Positions 45,316 through 57,389 of a stretch of 64,000 bases of DNA are shown here, piece after piece. This DNA is from Rutstroemia sp. NJR-2017a BVV2 (lineage: Eukaryota > Ascomycota > Leotiomycetes > Helotiales > Rutstroemiaceae). A program made the translations under genes and the position numbers. How positions within the stretch are numbered: position 1 is the first letter of the stretch; each line of letters opens with the position of its first letter. The notes below the pieces were generated by a model. The model was not told the DNA's origin. It saw only the letters and a program-made list of their open reading frames with translations, and did no database searches. The stretch covers positions 186,001 to 250,000 of the forward strand of contig NJPS01000061.1 in NCBI GenBank assembly GCA_002946415.1, read 5' to 3'.

Positions 45316-46399
45316 GAGGTTTGTAATGGACGTTGTACCACGTCCATTCATAGGACCAAAGTCAGGAGAATAAATGGCCCATGCCTTCCAAATATCACAG
45401 CCCACAGACAGACCGTCCCGCTCTATTCTCAAAAAATCAGATGCTGATACTTTCTGCATTGCTGATACCCCGACAATCCCTTCTTACATCCTCTCCTAGG
45501 TCGGGCGGCCAGAACCCAAGTGAGGATCCTATATATAGAAAAATATGTATATTCCCGTTTGAATGAAATTGAAAAACTGATCTTATTTTCGCAAATGTTG
45601 TAAGCTGTCAGGGGATGGAATGAAGGGGCTTTGGCTTAGGGGGTTGATAGCTCGAAGAGGCGGGGTAGTGGAGGCCAATCGGCCGACTAGCGGGGTTGAT
45701 ACCTCAGGTTGGTTTATATAAGGAGGAAAAAAGATAAGGGAGAATAGTAGTAATTAGTTTGTACCTAAACTATACCCTACTATTGAGCTACAATTGCCTT
45801 ACGATTGTCTAGTAGTGCTCTTACAATTCCCTACCAAGTTCCCCCTCACAAAATCTATCGAAGTTTTCGAGAATAGTGTTTAAATCTAAACCCGCTCTCA
45901 TTAATTAATATTATAATCGCTAAGTACTTCAGAACAATCTAGCACGTGCGCCAAGCTGCTCACGAGCCCACCTAACTCTGACTTCTAACGTTCTCAGCCA
46001 ATAAGACGACTTCATTATTGCCACTCCACTCCGCCTCCTCTTCCGCCTCTTCTATCGCACCATCATTCCGCCGGCCGAGCCAAACCAAGAAATCCTTGGC
46101 TCTTGTCCGTACCATACAACCACTTCCTGAAGTTCTTAATTCCTGGATATGCCATCATACAAACTTGGCTCGATGCCGAGTTTCCGAGCATTCGAGATGG
46201 TCAATAAATATATATATGAGGGGTGTTTCCCTTGACCATGGAAACATTCCAGAAGGTAAACAAAGAAGAATTCTTCCCAATAAGTCATTCCCTACTATTC
46301 CCTTGACTAGGAACAGAGCAAGACAGACCTCATCTTTTTACGCAATACCCTTCTTTCACTTATTCTGTAGAAAAACAGCTCTTCTTCAATGATTTGAAG
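45316..46399. other. Intergenic; promoter of the ENA-type ATPase
   Basis: A 1.08-kb spacer with no gene. Its last 450 bp hold three GCCAAG hexamers (PacC consensus). An ATG at 46389 starts a two-codon frame overlapping the region just before the ATPase start. Confidence 0.5.
45950..46169. promoter_or_regulatory. Three candidate PacC sites (GCCAAG) before the ENA ATPase
   Basis: GCCAAG at 45950-45955 (plus), and CTTGGC at 46095-46100 and 46164-46169 (minus). GCCARG is the PacC consensus. The hexamer is expected about once per kb by chance on both strands, so three in 220 bp is suggestive only. Fungal ENA genes are commonly alkaline- and salt-induced. Confidence 0.4.
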
Positions 46400-49300
46400 A
46401 TGTCGTCCACTGACACCAATACATATTCGACAACTCCACATGCCTTCCTTCTCTCAAATGAAGATGTCGCAAATCAACTCAACACCAATTTGGATAGGGG
46501 TCTCACGGCTAGCCAAGTCCAATCAATCCAAGCAGCCCATCCTCCCAACGAACTAAACACCGGAGGATCGATATCATGGTACAAGATCCTCCTCAAACAA
46601 ATTTCCAACGCCATGATTCTCGTCCTCGTTTTCGCCATGTCTTTGAGTTTCGGCGTCAGCGACTACATTGAGGGTGGAGTACTTCTAGCCGTCATCATCC
46701 TCAATGTGCTTATCGGCTTCTACCAAGAGTTTCGTGCAGAGCAGAAGATGGATTCCTTGAGGCTACTATCTTCGCCATCTGCTTCTGTTTTACGTGAGGG
46801 AAAAGTGGATGTAGTGCCGAGTGCGCAGGTAGTTCCTGGCGATATTGTCTTGCTCAAGATGGGCGATACAGTGCCCGCAGATTTGCGCATGTTCGAAGCG
46901 ATGAATTTGACATGTGCGGAGAAAAATTTGACTGGAGAGGCAGATCCAGTTGAAAAGGTTACGTCCAATGATATTCTTGAACCCGGGACTGGCCAAAGGG
47001 CGGAAAATGAAGGGCAAGTCGGGATTGCGGATCGCATTAATATGGCCTATTCGACTACCACTGTTATCAAGGGTCGCGGAAGAGGCATCGTTGTATTCAC
47101 AGGAATGGACACGGAAGTAGGAAAGATTGCAGCTTCCACTAACAAAAAAGTACGAAAAAAGGGACGATCGATGAATATTGTGAAATACGGCATAACACAA
47201 TTTCCGAAAGGAGGGGCTAGACGTACATACGATTTCGCAGGGAAATTCTTGGGACTTACGGAAGGTACTCCGCTTCAGAGAAAGTTGAGCAAAGTAGCGT
47301 ACATTTTGTTCGGATGTGCAATTTTGCTTGCAATTATCGTTTTCGGTGTCAATCGATTTAAAGTCACCGATGAAGTAGCTATCTATGCCATCTCTACTGG
47401 TATTGCCATTATCCCAGAGTCTCTCATTGCGTAAGTAAACTCTCTTGTCCCTTATTTATAGAAACTAACATTGAAATAGGGTTTTGACAGTAACAATGGT
47501 TGTCGGCATGTCTGTTATGCGCAAAGCCAATGTAGTCGTGCGAGATCTATCGGCCCTCGAGGCTCTTGGGGGAGTTACTAACATTTGCTCAGACAAGACT
47601 GGCACCCTAACAGCTGGAGCAATGATAGTCAAGAAAGTCTGGCTGCCCAAGGTTGGGATTTATACGGTCAAGCACTCCATGGATCCAAATAATCCCACTG
47701 AAGGCACTGTTGTGAAAACCCCGCTTCCAACTTCGCAGCTAGAAACCCCAACTGCAGAGGCCGCAAATTCGGCTTCACCTTTTGACTACGATAACCAGCG
47801 CAGTACTGCCGGTCTTACATTCGATATTCCTGCCGGGAAAGCCGAGAAAGATCGAAACAAGTCCTCTGGAACGAGCGAAAATGAAGAAATGGCGGAAGTC
47901 ACACCTGAACTAGCAGCTTTCCTTGAATCCGCAGCCCTCTGCAATCTTGCTACGGTAAAGCAGGCCTCAGTTGAAGCTGACACCAACAAAGTGTGGCAGA
48001 CTACGGGTGAGCCGACGGAGGTTGCTCTGCAAGTGTTTGTACATCGATTTGATTTCGGCAAGACACAACTCGAACGAAAAGGTTGGGAAGAAACGGCCGA
48101 GTTCCCATTTGACAGCACCATCAAGAGGATGTCCGTGATCTACATCAAACCTGGCGGGGCCGAGAATGTGGTGTTCACGAAGGGTGCTGTAGAAAGAGTC
48201 ATAGATCTTTGTTCATCTGTCGGCAGTGGTGAAACCAACGAAGCTATGACGAGAGAACTAAAGGAGGAAATCATCAAGCAAATGGACATATTCGCCGAAC
48301 AAGGTCAGCGTGTACTTGCGGTTGCGTCTAAACCATGGTCAGGAAGACTTACCATGGACGACAAGAATGGCGATGACAGAGATTTCCGAAACGAAGTAGA
48401 GCAGGACCTCACACTTCTCGGACTCGTAGGAATCTACGATCCACCTCGAGAAGAAACAAAAGCTGCCATCAGAGAGTGCTCCGAAGCTGGAATTAAAGTG
48501 CACATGCTTACAGTAAGTAAAGTCGTTACTCATCCGCTCCAAACTCGAAATTGAAATGTAATCTAATCAATCTATAGGGTGACCACCCCTCTACTGCTCA
48601 AGCGATTGCCAAAGAAATCGGCATCATCCCAAGAAACCTTGGAACTTTACCAGCAGACGTATCTGCATCCATTGTCCAGAAAGCCACCGATTTTGATAAA
48701 TTGACCGACGAACAAATCGACGCACTTCCCTCTCTCCCACTTGTCCTCGCACGTTGCGCCCCTGACACCAAAACCCGCATGATCCACGCTCTTCGAAGAA
48801 GAGGACTCTTCATGGCCATGACTGGCGACGGCGTTAACGACGCACCGAGTCTGTCCTCCGCAGACGTCGGTATCGCCATGGGAATCGCTGGCTCAGACGT
48901 TGCAAAATCCGCATCAAAGATCGTACTCCTCGACGACAAATTCAACAGCATCGTCGCCGCCATTCGCGAAGGTCGTCGCATGTTCGACAACATCCAGAAA
49001 TTTGTCCTTCATCTTTTATCTTCAAATGTCGGAGAAGTCATCTTGCTTATCGCCGGTTTGGGATTCCAGGATGCAACGAATCAATCAGTCTTCCCGTTGA
49101 GCCCATTGCAGATACTGTGGATCAACATGCTTACCTCTAGTTTCCCGGCTTTCGGTCTTGGAAAGGAAAAGGCGAGCTCGACGATCATGAGACGGCCACC
49201 GCATGATAACAAGAAGGGTGTTTTCACGACGCAGATTTTGGTCGATATGGTTGTTTATGGTGTCTTGATGGGGACCTGTACTCTTCTAACGTTCGTTATC

Positions 49301-49951
49301 ATCATCTACGGCGTCTATGATGGGAACCTCGGCCTTGACTGCAATCGCTCATATGGAGATCAATGCGGCCCAGTATTCCGAGCTCGTGCCGCTGTATTTG
49401 CCGAACTGACTTGGTTGATTCTCATCTCAGCATGGGAATTCAAGTCGATCCGTCGCAGCCTGTTCCGCTTGGATCCCATGTCCGAAAGTCGATTCCCACT
49501 CTTCGAGGATGTTTATGAGAATAAGTTCTTGTTTTGGGCTGTCGTTATTGGTGCACTTTCCGTGTTTCCAGCGGTCTATATTCCTGGTCTGAATACTTCC
49601 GTCTTTAAACATGTCGGAATTACTTGGGAATGGGCTCTTGCGATTGGAGCTGTGTTTGTGTTTGTATTGGGCATTGAATTGTGGAAGGCGATAAAGAGAT
49701 GTTTTGGACTGTTTGAACCCCTGGAGAAAGAAAGCCGTGAACGGAAGAACGATTTAAATCTGAAGCAAGGTTTCTTTACTCTGGGCAGGACGAACTCGGC
49801 GAGGCCTTTGAGCTGGTTGAGAAGGAAGGATACAGATGATTATTCTGTTCATGAGAAGATTGCGGAGATGGGGGGCCTGAGTGCAGCGCCAACAACAAGG
49901 TCATTGTTGAGGCCAGAGTCGAGGTCAGGACCGGCAAATGAGACTGTCTGA
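46400..49951 (+). CDS. ena: ENA-type (P-IID) Na+/K+-exporting ATPase
   Basis: Plasma-membrane P-type pump that exports sodium and/or potassium, protecting against salt and alkaline pH. Exons 46400-47430, 47480-48512 and 48578-49951 (introns 49 and 65 nt) give 1145 residues, near the fungal ENA length. Seen in order: cation-ATPase N-terminal domain, first two helices (AMILVLVFAMSL, LLAVIILNVLIGF), actuator loop NLTGEADPVEK (usual form NLTGEALPVEK), PES in helix 4 (IPESLIA), phosphorylation site CSDKTGTLT with Asp about 382, nucleotide-binding KGAVERV, hinge MTGDGVNDAPSL, and four or more C-terminal helices. The aspartyl and hinge motifs are intact, so it should be active. The C-terminal tail is Ser/Arg-rich. 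Candidate PacC sites lie upstream. Confidence 0.95.
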
Positions 49952-50434
49952 CTGGTAGATTATTGTGTTAGAGTAATGCTACTTTCTAGTTCCAATATAA
50001 TTTAAAGTTAATACAAAACCGCGAGGGGTCATTCTTCATCCGCGAATATATCTTCTGCCCAGACTGCCCCCTGTCTACCAATGCAACGAAGAAGTTATGA
50101 CCTTGGAAAACCCGAGATGCGATGACATTGAACCACTGAGGCATCCAGCCCTACACTCATTATAAAAGCGAAACTGGTCGAGTCATCTTATATCACCATA
50201 GATGTCATTCACTTTTGGGAGATGATGCTAATTCTTCTCTTCCGGATCTACTGCTGGGTTATCTCGGTTTGAAAACTGCGGACAACAAAGTATAATTGAG
50301 AGGAAACATGGATTCACAATTATAGCACGATGTCCCGGATGCTGCCAGCGATTTTATTTAATTCTATATAAAGTAGAGATTGTCACGAATCTTCATATAG
50401 ACACCGATCGGCTTCATCCACCGAAATTTCCAGC
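49952..50434. other. Convergent spacer
   Basis: 3' flanks of the ATPase and of a small minus-strand gene; nothing else seen. Confidence 0.5.
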
Positions 50435-50674
50435 TTATCGTTTATTCGATGAAGCTGCTTTCTTCTCCTTCGATTTATGATCGGATCCATCACTCGAACG
50501 AAGGGACTCTGGAAGTTGGTGTCTCGCCGGTCTTCTCGGAGATGGAAGGCGCTCCATAGTAAAGGCTACTTGGGGCCCTTGCCCCGATGTGTGGTTATCC
50601 CTTGTCGAAGTACTGCCTTGGTGCCGAGAAGATTGGCTAGTCTTCGAGTCTGAGGTCGAACTTTTGGTAGACAT
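50435..50674 (-). CDS. Small Ser-rich hypothetical protein (79 aa)
   Basis: Single exon from ATG 50674 in good context (TTCACCATGTC). The protein is disordered, begins MSTKSSTSDSKTSQSSRHQG and ends with a basic KSKEKKAASSNKR. No domain is recognised. A TATA-like TATATAAGG on the minus strand about 180 bp upstream of the start supports a real promoter. It resembles in style, not in sequence, the next two minus-strand genes. Confidence 0.4.
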   Translation of the reverse strand: MSTKSSTSDSKTSQSSRHQGSTSTRDNHTSGQGPQVAFTMERLPSPRRPARHQLPESLRSSDGSDHKSKEKKAASSNKR

Positions 50675-51690
50675 GGTGAAGAGATAGCTGTAGGCGTCTT
50701 GTTCTATTTGCTTGCAAGAACTAGAATTTTGCGGTTCTGAGCTGAAGTTTTGGATTGTAATTGGTCAGAGGTTTGAGGTTTTGTTGGTGTAGGTGGTTTG
50801 TGTGTAGAATGGGAGTGAACTGTGTGATAAAGGGTAGACACTTTCCTCCTTATATACACGGATCATGAACAACAAACCAACAAACGTGAGAAAACCAAAG
50901 AAGTCTATGCATCTAGACCCCTCGGATATCTCTCAATTCACGAGAGCATAGCGAAATTTGGCCATTCGAGCGGTCGCCGTACCACCTAAAACGTCCCAGG
51001 CTAAAACGTGACCGCTCAACGACCCGTCCAAGGACCACCAAGAGCATTTACACGATACACGAGAGTTACTAATCAATCAATTCTCTGCATTGAAGAATCT
51101 ACGTATCCACTAGAGTACACGATGCCCTGGTGGCTTTCCGGAAGGATAGTTGGTCTGTTTGAGTACCCAAATAGTATCGGTTCCAACATGCAAATCTGCT
51201 GCTGCTACGTCATTACTCTCCATATATCTCTCAAGGCGCTTGGAAAAGAGTTGATTGATGTGCTGACATGGTTTCATTATTTTACACTCCTCTGCTCACC
51301 AAAATTTCTTGTGTAATCGTTACTTTCAGTGTATGTAGAATATATATTTCTTCACTAGCCCCTATTGTTGACCTCCCAAGACGAAGGCGACTCGATAGCA
51401 CTTGCAGAAGGGCTATTTCTGAAGACGTTCACGGTTCAAAATGAGAGCAGAAGCAGAAGTAAAAGCATAAGAAGTCATTGTGTTTAAAAAAGCATCGCAA
51501 TTTTTTTATTTGAGTTTTTGGGGGTGTATAGACTGATATGGAGATACAAAAGCCAGGCAATACAATCATGTCAGAAAAGTCAAGGACATTTCTTTTGTTC
51601 TTTTATCAGATTTTCAGGGTGTTTGTTTACTGAGAAAGGAGATAAAAGGCCGAACACCGTATCTTGTAAGGACATTCGAGGTACAAAGAC
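50675..51690. other. Intergenic, no supported gene
   Basis: A plus-strand frame at 51008-51316 has no domain. The region otherwise is AT-rich. Confidence 0.45.
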
Positions 51691-52941
51691 TTACTTTCTC
51701 TTGTGATGTTTACCAGAGCTGGGGTGATGGGAGTGGGAAGATCTTTCGCGAGCTGGCTCTCGATAAGTCTCTTGTTCTGGCTCATTCGGGGAGTATTGGC
51801 CTCCTTGAGAATAGTAATCTCCTCCCTGAGGATACTGCTGTTCTCCTGGAGCAGAGTAGTATGGATCTACCTGAGAAGAGTAATGTTCTGGATTAGAACC
51901 AGCTTGAGGCTGCTCAGCGTAACTCCAATTTCTCGTTCTATCATATCCCCCATATCCCCCATACCCCCCATATCCTGGTATTGGTGCTGTCGCTGCGGGA
52001 GTGGTTTGATCACCGGGCTGAGTGATGAAAGTGCTCTGCATACTATCTTCTAAGGCTGAGACTGAGTCGTAGTATGTTCCCCCATAGTAAAATGCTTGTC
52101 CCTGACGAGAATCATCTTGAGGTTGGGGTGTCTGCGCGGTGGCAGAAGGAGTACCCATCTCAAGTCCTTCGGGAGAACGGCTAGTTCCGGAGGTAGGAAG
52201 GCCAGTGCTGGTGGTAGGGCGGCTAGTGCGGGAGGTATGACTAGAGTGTCCCTCTGCAAGAGGAGGTGGGAGATTGGAGAACGAGTACTGTGGGTCTGGC
52301 CTAGGGTTTTGTGGTACTAACATTGAACCCGGTCTAGAGCTGCTACTGCGAGGCGGAGGAGGAGCCATCATAGATGCGCCGCGAGAAGCAGGATCATCCG
52401 AGTAAGAGACTTGTGAAGCTGACTGAGTAGTCGGTTGGGTTTCTGGATATTGGAAACTGGAGGGCATATCCGATGGTACGGAAAGTTCTACCTCAGTCAA
52501 ACCTTTCCGGCGCCTCTTATTACTCCGTTCTGCTCTTGCTTGCCCCTCTGGCGTGTCTTTAGTCCTGTGGTGCCATTCCAGCCAGTTAATCCGATCTCGC
52601 TGACGCTTCTCTTCTGTCTGTATTTCTTCAGCGCTCTTCGGCTGATCGGTAGGAGCAGATGCAGCAATGTCAGTTCTAGTTCCGCTGTAGAAGGAGTCCG
52701 CTTGCGTTGTAGGTGTCTGATGCCTGGTAGTGAGATCTGGGGGAGGAGAAGGTGTTTCTGGAACCCAGGGTCTGTCTTGATCACTTTCATATTCATAAGG
52801 AGAAGGAATATCCCCATAAAGAATTTGCTTTTCGTCTCTAGCCTTATTTATAGATGGAGCTTCCTTTCTGGCAGGAGCCTTCTTGTCAGTGGTAATCTTC
52901 TTTTTGGCTGGAGGCTTCTTCTTTTGCCCTTGCCCTGACAT
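51691..52941 (-). CDS. Disordered hypothetical protein with GYGG repeats (416 aa)
   Basis: Uninterrupted frame of 417 codons from ATG 52941. The N-terminus is highly basic (MSGQGQKKKPPAKKKITTDK). A central charged segment (EEKRQRDRINWLEWHHRTKD) could be helical, followed by NKRRRKGL, a possible nuclear signal. The rest is Ser/Pro/Gln-rich with a GYGGYGGYGGY run (about residues 325-335), then many YYSQGG/YYSAPG units, and a His/Arg-rich end (SHSHHPSSGKHHKRK). This composition is typical of RNA- or chromatin-associated low-complexity proteins, but no family is recognised. TATA-like sequence lies about 140 bp upstream. The frame's length and amino-acid texture argue against chance. Confidence 0.65.
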   Translation of the reverse strand: MSGQGQKKKPPAKKKITTDKKAPARKEAPSINKARDEKQILYGDIPSPYEYESDQDRPWVPETPSPPPDLTTRHQTPTTQADSFYSGTRTDIAASAPTDQPKSAEEIQTEEKRQRDRINWLEWHHRTKDTPEGQARAERSNKRRRKGLTEVELSVPSDMPSSFQYPETQPTTQSASQVSYSDDPASRGASMMAPPPPRSSSSRPGSMLVPQNPRPDPQYSFSNLPPPLAEGHSSHTSRTSRPTTSTGLPTSGTSRSPEGLEMGTPSATAQTPQPQDDSRQGQAFYYGGTYYDSVSALEDSMQSTFITQPGDQTTPAATAPIPGYGGYGGYGGYDRTRNWSYAEQPQAGSNPEHYSSQVDPYYSAPGEQQYPQGGDYYSQGGQYSPNEPEQETYREPARERSSHSHHPSSGKHHKRK

Positions 52942-54123
52942 TGTGGAGGGTGTTCGTCTGCGTTGGCTGGAATTGACTTTCCAGGATCAAATCTAGTTTG
53001 CAAGACTGGTTGTATTCTCCAGTGGACCGGTTGTTGATGTTGAACAAAGTTTCTCCTTAATCAAGTCTCTAGTTCTTCGTTTATATAGTCCTCTTCGTTG
53101 TTTTGAATCACTATTTCAGTATAATTATTCAATCGTTACTCAGTCCGAGTCAGTCGTCATATAGTTGTTTCAATCGTTATTCAACTATCTTAAAATTTGG
53201 AGCAGTGAATCAAAACAGGTCTATGATAACTAAGAATAGACAGAATATCAGTCTAGGAGACCTCTAGTATGAAGAAAGGTGGGAGCCGGCGTTACCCAGA
53301 ATTGTATCCCTGAAATACAGGTACTCATTACATAGAATATCTATCAGTGTTGCTCCGCTCCGCTAAGAGCTCATGTCTTCTTGTGAATAATCCTGCACAA
53401 GTAACTCGCCTGTTGGTCGACTTCTCAATCATCATGATGACAGACTTCGGCAGCTAGATCACTCAATATAGACAATTCAATGTTTGGTGAAGGTGGATCT
53501 GATTCCTCCAGAGTCCACAGAATGCGCAGAAGTTGCCACAGCACTCCATTAGTACTTATATCTAGCCAATCTTATATACATGATTCTTTTAGGCTTACGC
53601 CGTATATATAGTTTCCTTTTTTAGTTGTTTGAATCACATTCCCACATCACCCGAGCCTCAAGGACTCGGCGAGGAGGGATATATGTTTTTCACAACAATC
53701 CCGAGTCCTGACTCTTTGAAGGTTGCCAATTACCTTACCACGAAGTCACTGATTCACTAGTGTTCTAGCGCTCCATGAGAGATGATTTCAGGAGTCCGGA
53801 CTCCCCGGAGGCTTGAGAAATTGACAAAGTTTTACAGAAAGGGACTCTGTTAACGCTATGTGTCACACGGTGAACAAGTAGAGAGATTCCGAGGCGAAAA
53901 GCCGAAAATGAAAGAGACTTTTCGACATCTGTCAAGCAAATATCCTTGAATCAGTCACAGTGTGAAGGCCTTACCATATACCTTGTTCATATAGTAAACA
54001 ATCATGATGTTATGCAACGAGGTAAAACTTACGGTATATAAGGGTGTATACCACAGATCATCCATACTCCAAACAATTGGACCCGAAGAAGACAAACTGA
54101 TAGATTATGATTCATGGATCACG
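52942..54123. other. AT-rich intergenic region
   Basis: Promoter of the disordered-protein gene, then repetitive-looking AT-rich sequence with no gene recognised. Confidence 0.45.
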
Positions 54124-54357
54124 ATGCCGACGGCCCCTCCTCTCGACTACCCTGGGAAGGAATCTACCCAATATACAAAATCCGCTTTACATCTCATTCA
54201 ATATCATGAAACGGCGGTAGAGCGATTCATAAACCACCAATGCTCGGCAAACCCACCCCAATACATTCTCAAACAAGACAAAGAAGTTCTCAAGGTACTA
54301 GCAGATCGTTCAGGGGGTCGGCTAACCTCGATCTTCCGAGGTATACCCGGATTGTAA
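54124..54357 (+). CDS. Possible small hypothetical protein (77 aa)
   Basis: The frame MPTAPPLDYPGKES...STRSGG-like tail ending FRGIPGL has a coding feel (charged helices such as YHETAVERFINHQC and KQDKEVLKVLADRSGG) but no domain. The same frame is open from 54004, but a TATA-like GGTATATAAGG at about 54033 makes the later ATG likelier. Low certainty. Confidence 0.3.
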   Translation: MPTAPPLDYPGKESTQYTKSALHLIQYHETAVERFINHQCSANPPQYILKQDKEVLKVLADRSGGRLTSIFRGIPGL

Positions 54358-54694
54358 TGAGCGGAGAATTCACTTCCAGTGGGATATTCGAGAGCGTAAG
54401 GAAGTGAAAGTCTGCGGGAATCTAGAACATTCAAAACATGAGAGTTATCTTTTCTTAGAGTTTCTTTCATATTAAAAACTGCAAAATCGAGTATATATCA
54501 ATCGGAACGCATATCGATTTACAAGGAGAAGAAAAACATCTTCCCCGGGTACGTATACCGATTGAGTGTCCTTATCAGACAGTACTATTCTTTCTGCACT
54601 ATATATAGAAGTCCTTTCGATATTATATTCAGTGATTCTAAGTCTAGTTATACATTGTAATATTCAATCCCCTCCAGTATATATACCAGTCTTT

Positions 54695-55252
54695 CTACTG
54701 TTGTAGGTGACCTGCAAGCCACTCTCGGTCATCATCACTCATTTTCTTAGCACTTTTCCTAACCTTCTTGGTCGTGCTACTTATACACTTTTCCAGATTT
54801 TTGATGGACGTATTCAATCTCGCTATATTATTTTCTGTCGTGTTCAACTCAGATTTGTAATCCTGAGCCTGAGTGCTGTTCTTCAGGTTTCCGATTTCTC
54901 TTTTCAACGCAGCTTGATGCGCTGTCAGCTTATTGTGATGGTTTTTTGTATCTCTCAGCCGAGTTTCTAGAAGGGTCACATTGCTGCTCAATCCGAGGTC
55001 GTCGGCTCCAACTATGAAATCGACGGGTTTGAGAAGGTCGTCTAATTTGGATTGGGGATACTTGTTCAGGAGGGAAGAATTGGCTTTCTTTGGTACTGCA
55101 TTGCGAGAACTTTCAGATGCGGCTTTGGAAGACGAGGGCTGCTTCAATAGTGGTTGCCGTTCTGTGGAGCTGGAAGTACGGGACTCGGATGGAAGACGCT
55201 CATATCCGCGGGATGAGCCCTTACCAGTGACTTTCTTTAGCACGCTTGACAT
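54695..55252 (-). CDS. Hypothetical Ser-rich coiled-coil protein (185 aa)
   Basis: Single exon from ATG 55252. Residues 1-65 are Ser/Lys-rich (VTGKGSSRGYERLPSESR, ERQPLLKQPSSSK). Residues about 70-90 read LDDLLKPVDFIVGADDLG. Residues about 92-165 are a likely coiled coil (TLLETRLRDTKNHHNKLTAH, LNTTENNIARLNTSIKNLEK). The end is basic then polar (KKVRKSAKKMSDDDREWLAG). A TATATAAG-like box lies about 100 bp upstream. No family is recognised. A run of nine T residues follows the start codon complement on the plus strand, that is, just upstream of the gene. Confidence 0.6.
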   Translation of the reverse strand: MSSVLKKVTGKGSSRGYERLPSESRTSSSTERQPLLKQPSSSKAASESSRNAVPKKANSSLLNKYPQSKLDDLLKPVDFIVGADDLGLSSNVTLLETRLRDTKNHHNKLTAHQAALKREIGNLKNSTQAQDYKSELNTTENNIARLNTSIKNLEKCISSTTKKVRKSAKKMSDDDREWLAGHLQQ

Positions 55253-57389
55253 GTTTTTTTTTTCGCTCTTGCCAGATGAAGCGCAGATGAGGATGTTGTT
55301 ATATGAACTGTAGATGAAGCGTAGAATAGATGACCGTTATTTTATGTGTATATAAGATAGTAGAAAGATGATGTAAATTACAAGAGGTAAGGGCTGAGAA
55401 ACTTCACTGCACTTTATAGATTTTGGAGCAACTATACCTCCCCTTCAATACGACCATATGGTGGATCAGCCTCGTGGCATCTGTCTCTGGTAGGAAAGTC
55501 TCGGTATCTGCACGAGGTCAACTTTCTGGTGAGCCCGTAACATTTGAAAAGATAAAATACAAAATACCGATAGCTTCCCAGTCAAGGACTAATCGGGACA
55601 TTTCAACAGTTCTGGAGACTGATTGAGCAAAAAATCGTTTGACTAAAATGAACTTGGCGACAATATATGTGTCGCGGTTTCCTAAGTAGGTAATCCCAAA
55701 CTCGAAGATTTTCTCGCTTCAAGAGTCCAGACTCATCGCCTCGCCCCTAAATCGACCTCTAAAACCGAAACCATTCCTACTACAGAATGGACCAGCGAGG
55801 ACAAGCCTAAAGTCATTACAGCCGTATTGTAACATAGATAGACCTTCATACTTTACTTCTCCATCTCTTCATGTCTGATAGCATTGATTCTCTCACTTGT
55901 TGCTGCACTTGCCAACAACAGAATAACAATTCTTTTGCCATGCTTGAGTATCTCTGTAACCGGTCGTACTACTCGAGAGTCGAGATCCAATAACCATAAA
56001 AGTTTCGCCTGACGCTAGAGACACTCTGCAAGCCGTTGCAAAACCCAGAAACCCAGACGGCAACGCACCTCCAACCGCCGTGATCGAGGCCACATTCCAA
56101 ATGCCGAAGCATCGGGCTCCAAACAAACCAGGCCACTGTGGTACTGTCAGAATTAGATGCAATGAGACTACGGGAGAGTCAAGTAGGCCGACCAAGAGCA
56201 CCCAATAGGATTGATTAAAATTAATTAGTACTGGAGAGCAGGTCTGCATAATGACCCCTCCCAACACCCATAGTTTAGAAGAAGAAGGATCAACCACCAA
56301 GTAAATCACCCATTCTGAGCGTGATTTTAATGCCAAGGTTTAGAGGTTGAGATTGCCGACACGGATCCCGCATAACCTGATACGTGCCGCGCATCGATAT
56401 GGTTGGTTTGATGAATTGTTGCACCCCTTAAAGAAATTCCAAGGTCTGCGGTTGAATGAATCAAGGAAGTTGGGACCAGAATGCTCGGGAAAATTAATGC
56501 GCACGGCCCACATTCCAAGCGCTGGCCCCTGCAGCGGCCTACGTCATACAGGCTTTCTGGTTCTAATTTGGTTCGAGAAGGAAGAGAAAAGGAAAAGGGA
56601 GATACGGTTATGATATTCAAGGAAAGGATGAAGATATACTTTTATGTTTGCTATCGGAGTTCTTGCGTGAGCCATGCTTTTACTTTCGTTCTCGAGTAAA
56701 CCAATTGTAAATACTTACTTTACGCACCAACTCAGGGACAAGCGTTCTCGCTTTAACTTCGATATTGTGCTACCATCTAGTCGACAGCTGTCAAAAGGCC
56801 ATGGAGAACTCAATAGCAAGATCAGACGAAGCACCAAGGACCATGCCGCGTTTTACTTGTTTTTCCTTACAAGTATACTTTCCCATGCCAAGGCATTTTC
56901 CCTTCCCATCCCATCCATCCCTTGTACTTGTACCCGCCCTCGTTCGTGCCTACCCTTGATCCGGGGTACCTCCCTAATCCATCTCATCTCCTCTTAAAAG
57001 CCCCTATGACGACGGATCCCGAACCTTAATATTAAAAGCAAACCTTAAATTCTTGTTTATTGGTCCCTTGAGCAGCAAAAGCAGGGTCGTGCAAAATATG
57101 CGCCAATGCAACAACACCGACACGACATCACTGGTATCTTTTGTTTGTTGTCCTGGGAGAGGACGGGCTGGGAAATTTTATTGTTAAAAGCTTGGAGGTC
57201 CCGCGACTTTTTTTTTTTTGGTTTTCCAAGCACATTGTATTAGGATATCCTCTTCTTCGGGGTCACTGTTCCCAGGTTATCGTGAGTGAAAGTCGAGGGA
57301 GACTATTCCTGTCTGCTCCATCCCACCACGCAACAAATATTCGATAAACAAACACTCTCACCAACCAAATCATCTACACCTCAACCACA
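55253..57389. other. Intergenic, one unexplained hydrophobic frame
   Basis: A 147-codon minus-strand frame at 55893-56336 is hydrophobic (for example YWVLLVGLLDSPVVSLHLIL) but matches nothing I recognise and has no clear splice partners. The last about 150 bp form the leader of the SUR7/PalI-type gene, with a 10-T run at about 57211. Confidence 0.4.

Noticed and set aside
13715..49951. Secondary-metabolite gene cluster hypothesis (two P450s, two MFS carriers, esterases, bZIP)
   Set aside because: The candidates are spread over about 36 kb among housekeeping genes (tma46, ost4, mlo3, vps11), and no backbone synthase is present.
55893..56336. 147-codon hydrophobic minus-strand frame
   Set aside because: It resembles membrane protein composition but lacks any family motif or neighbouring exons, so it was left in the intergenic description.
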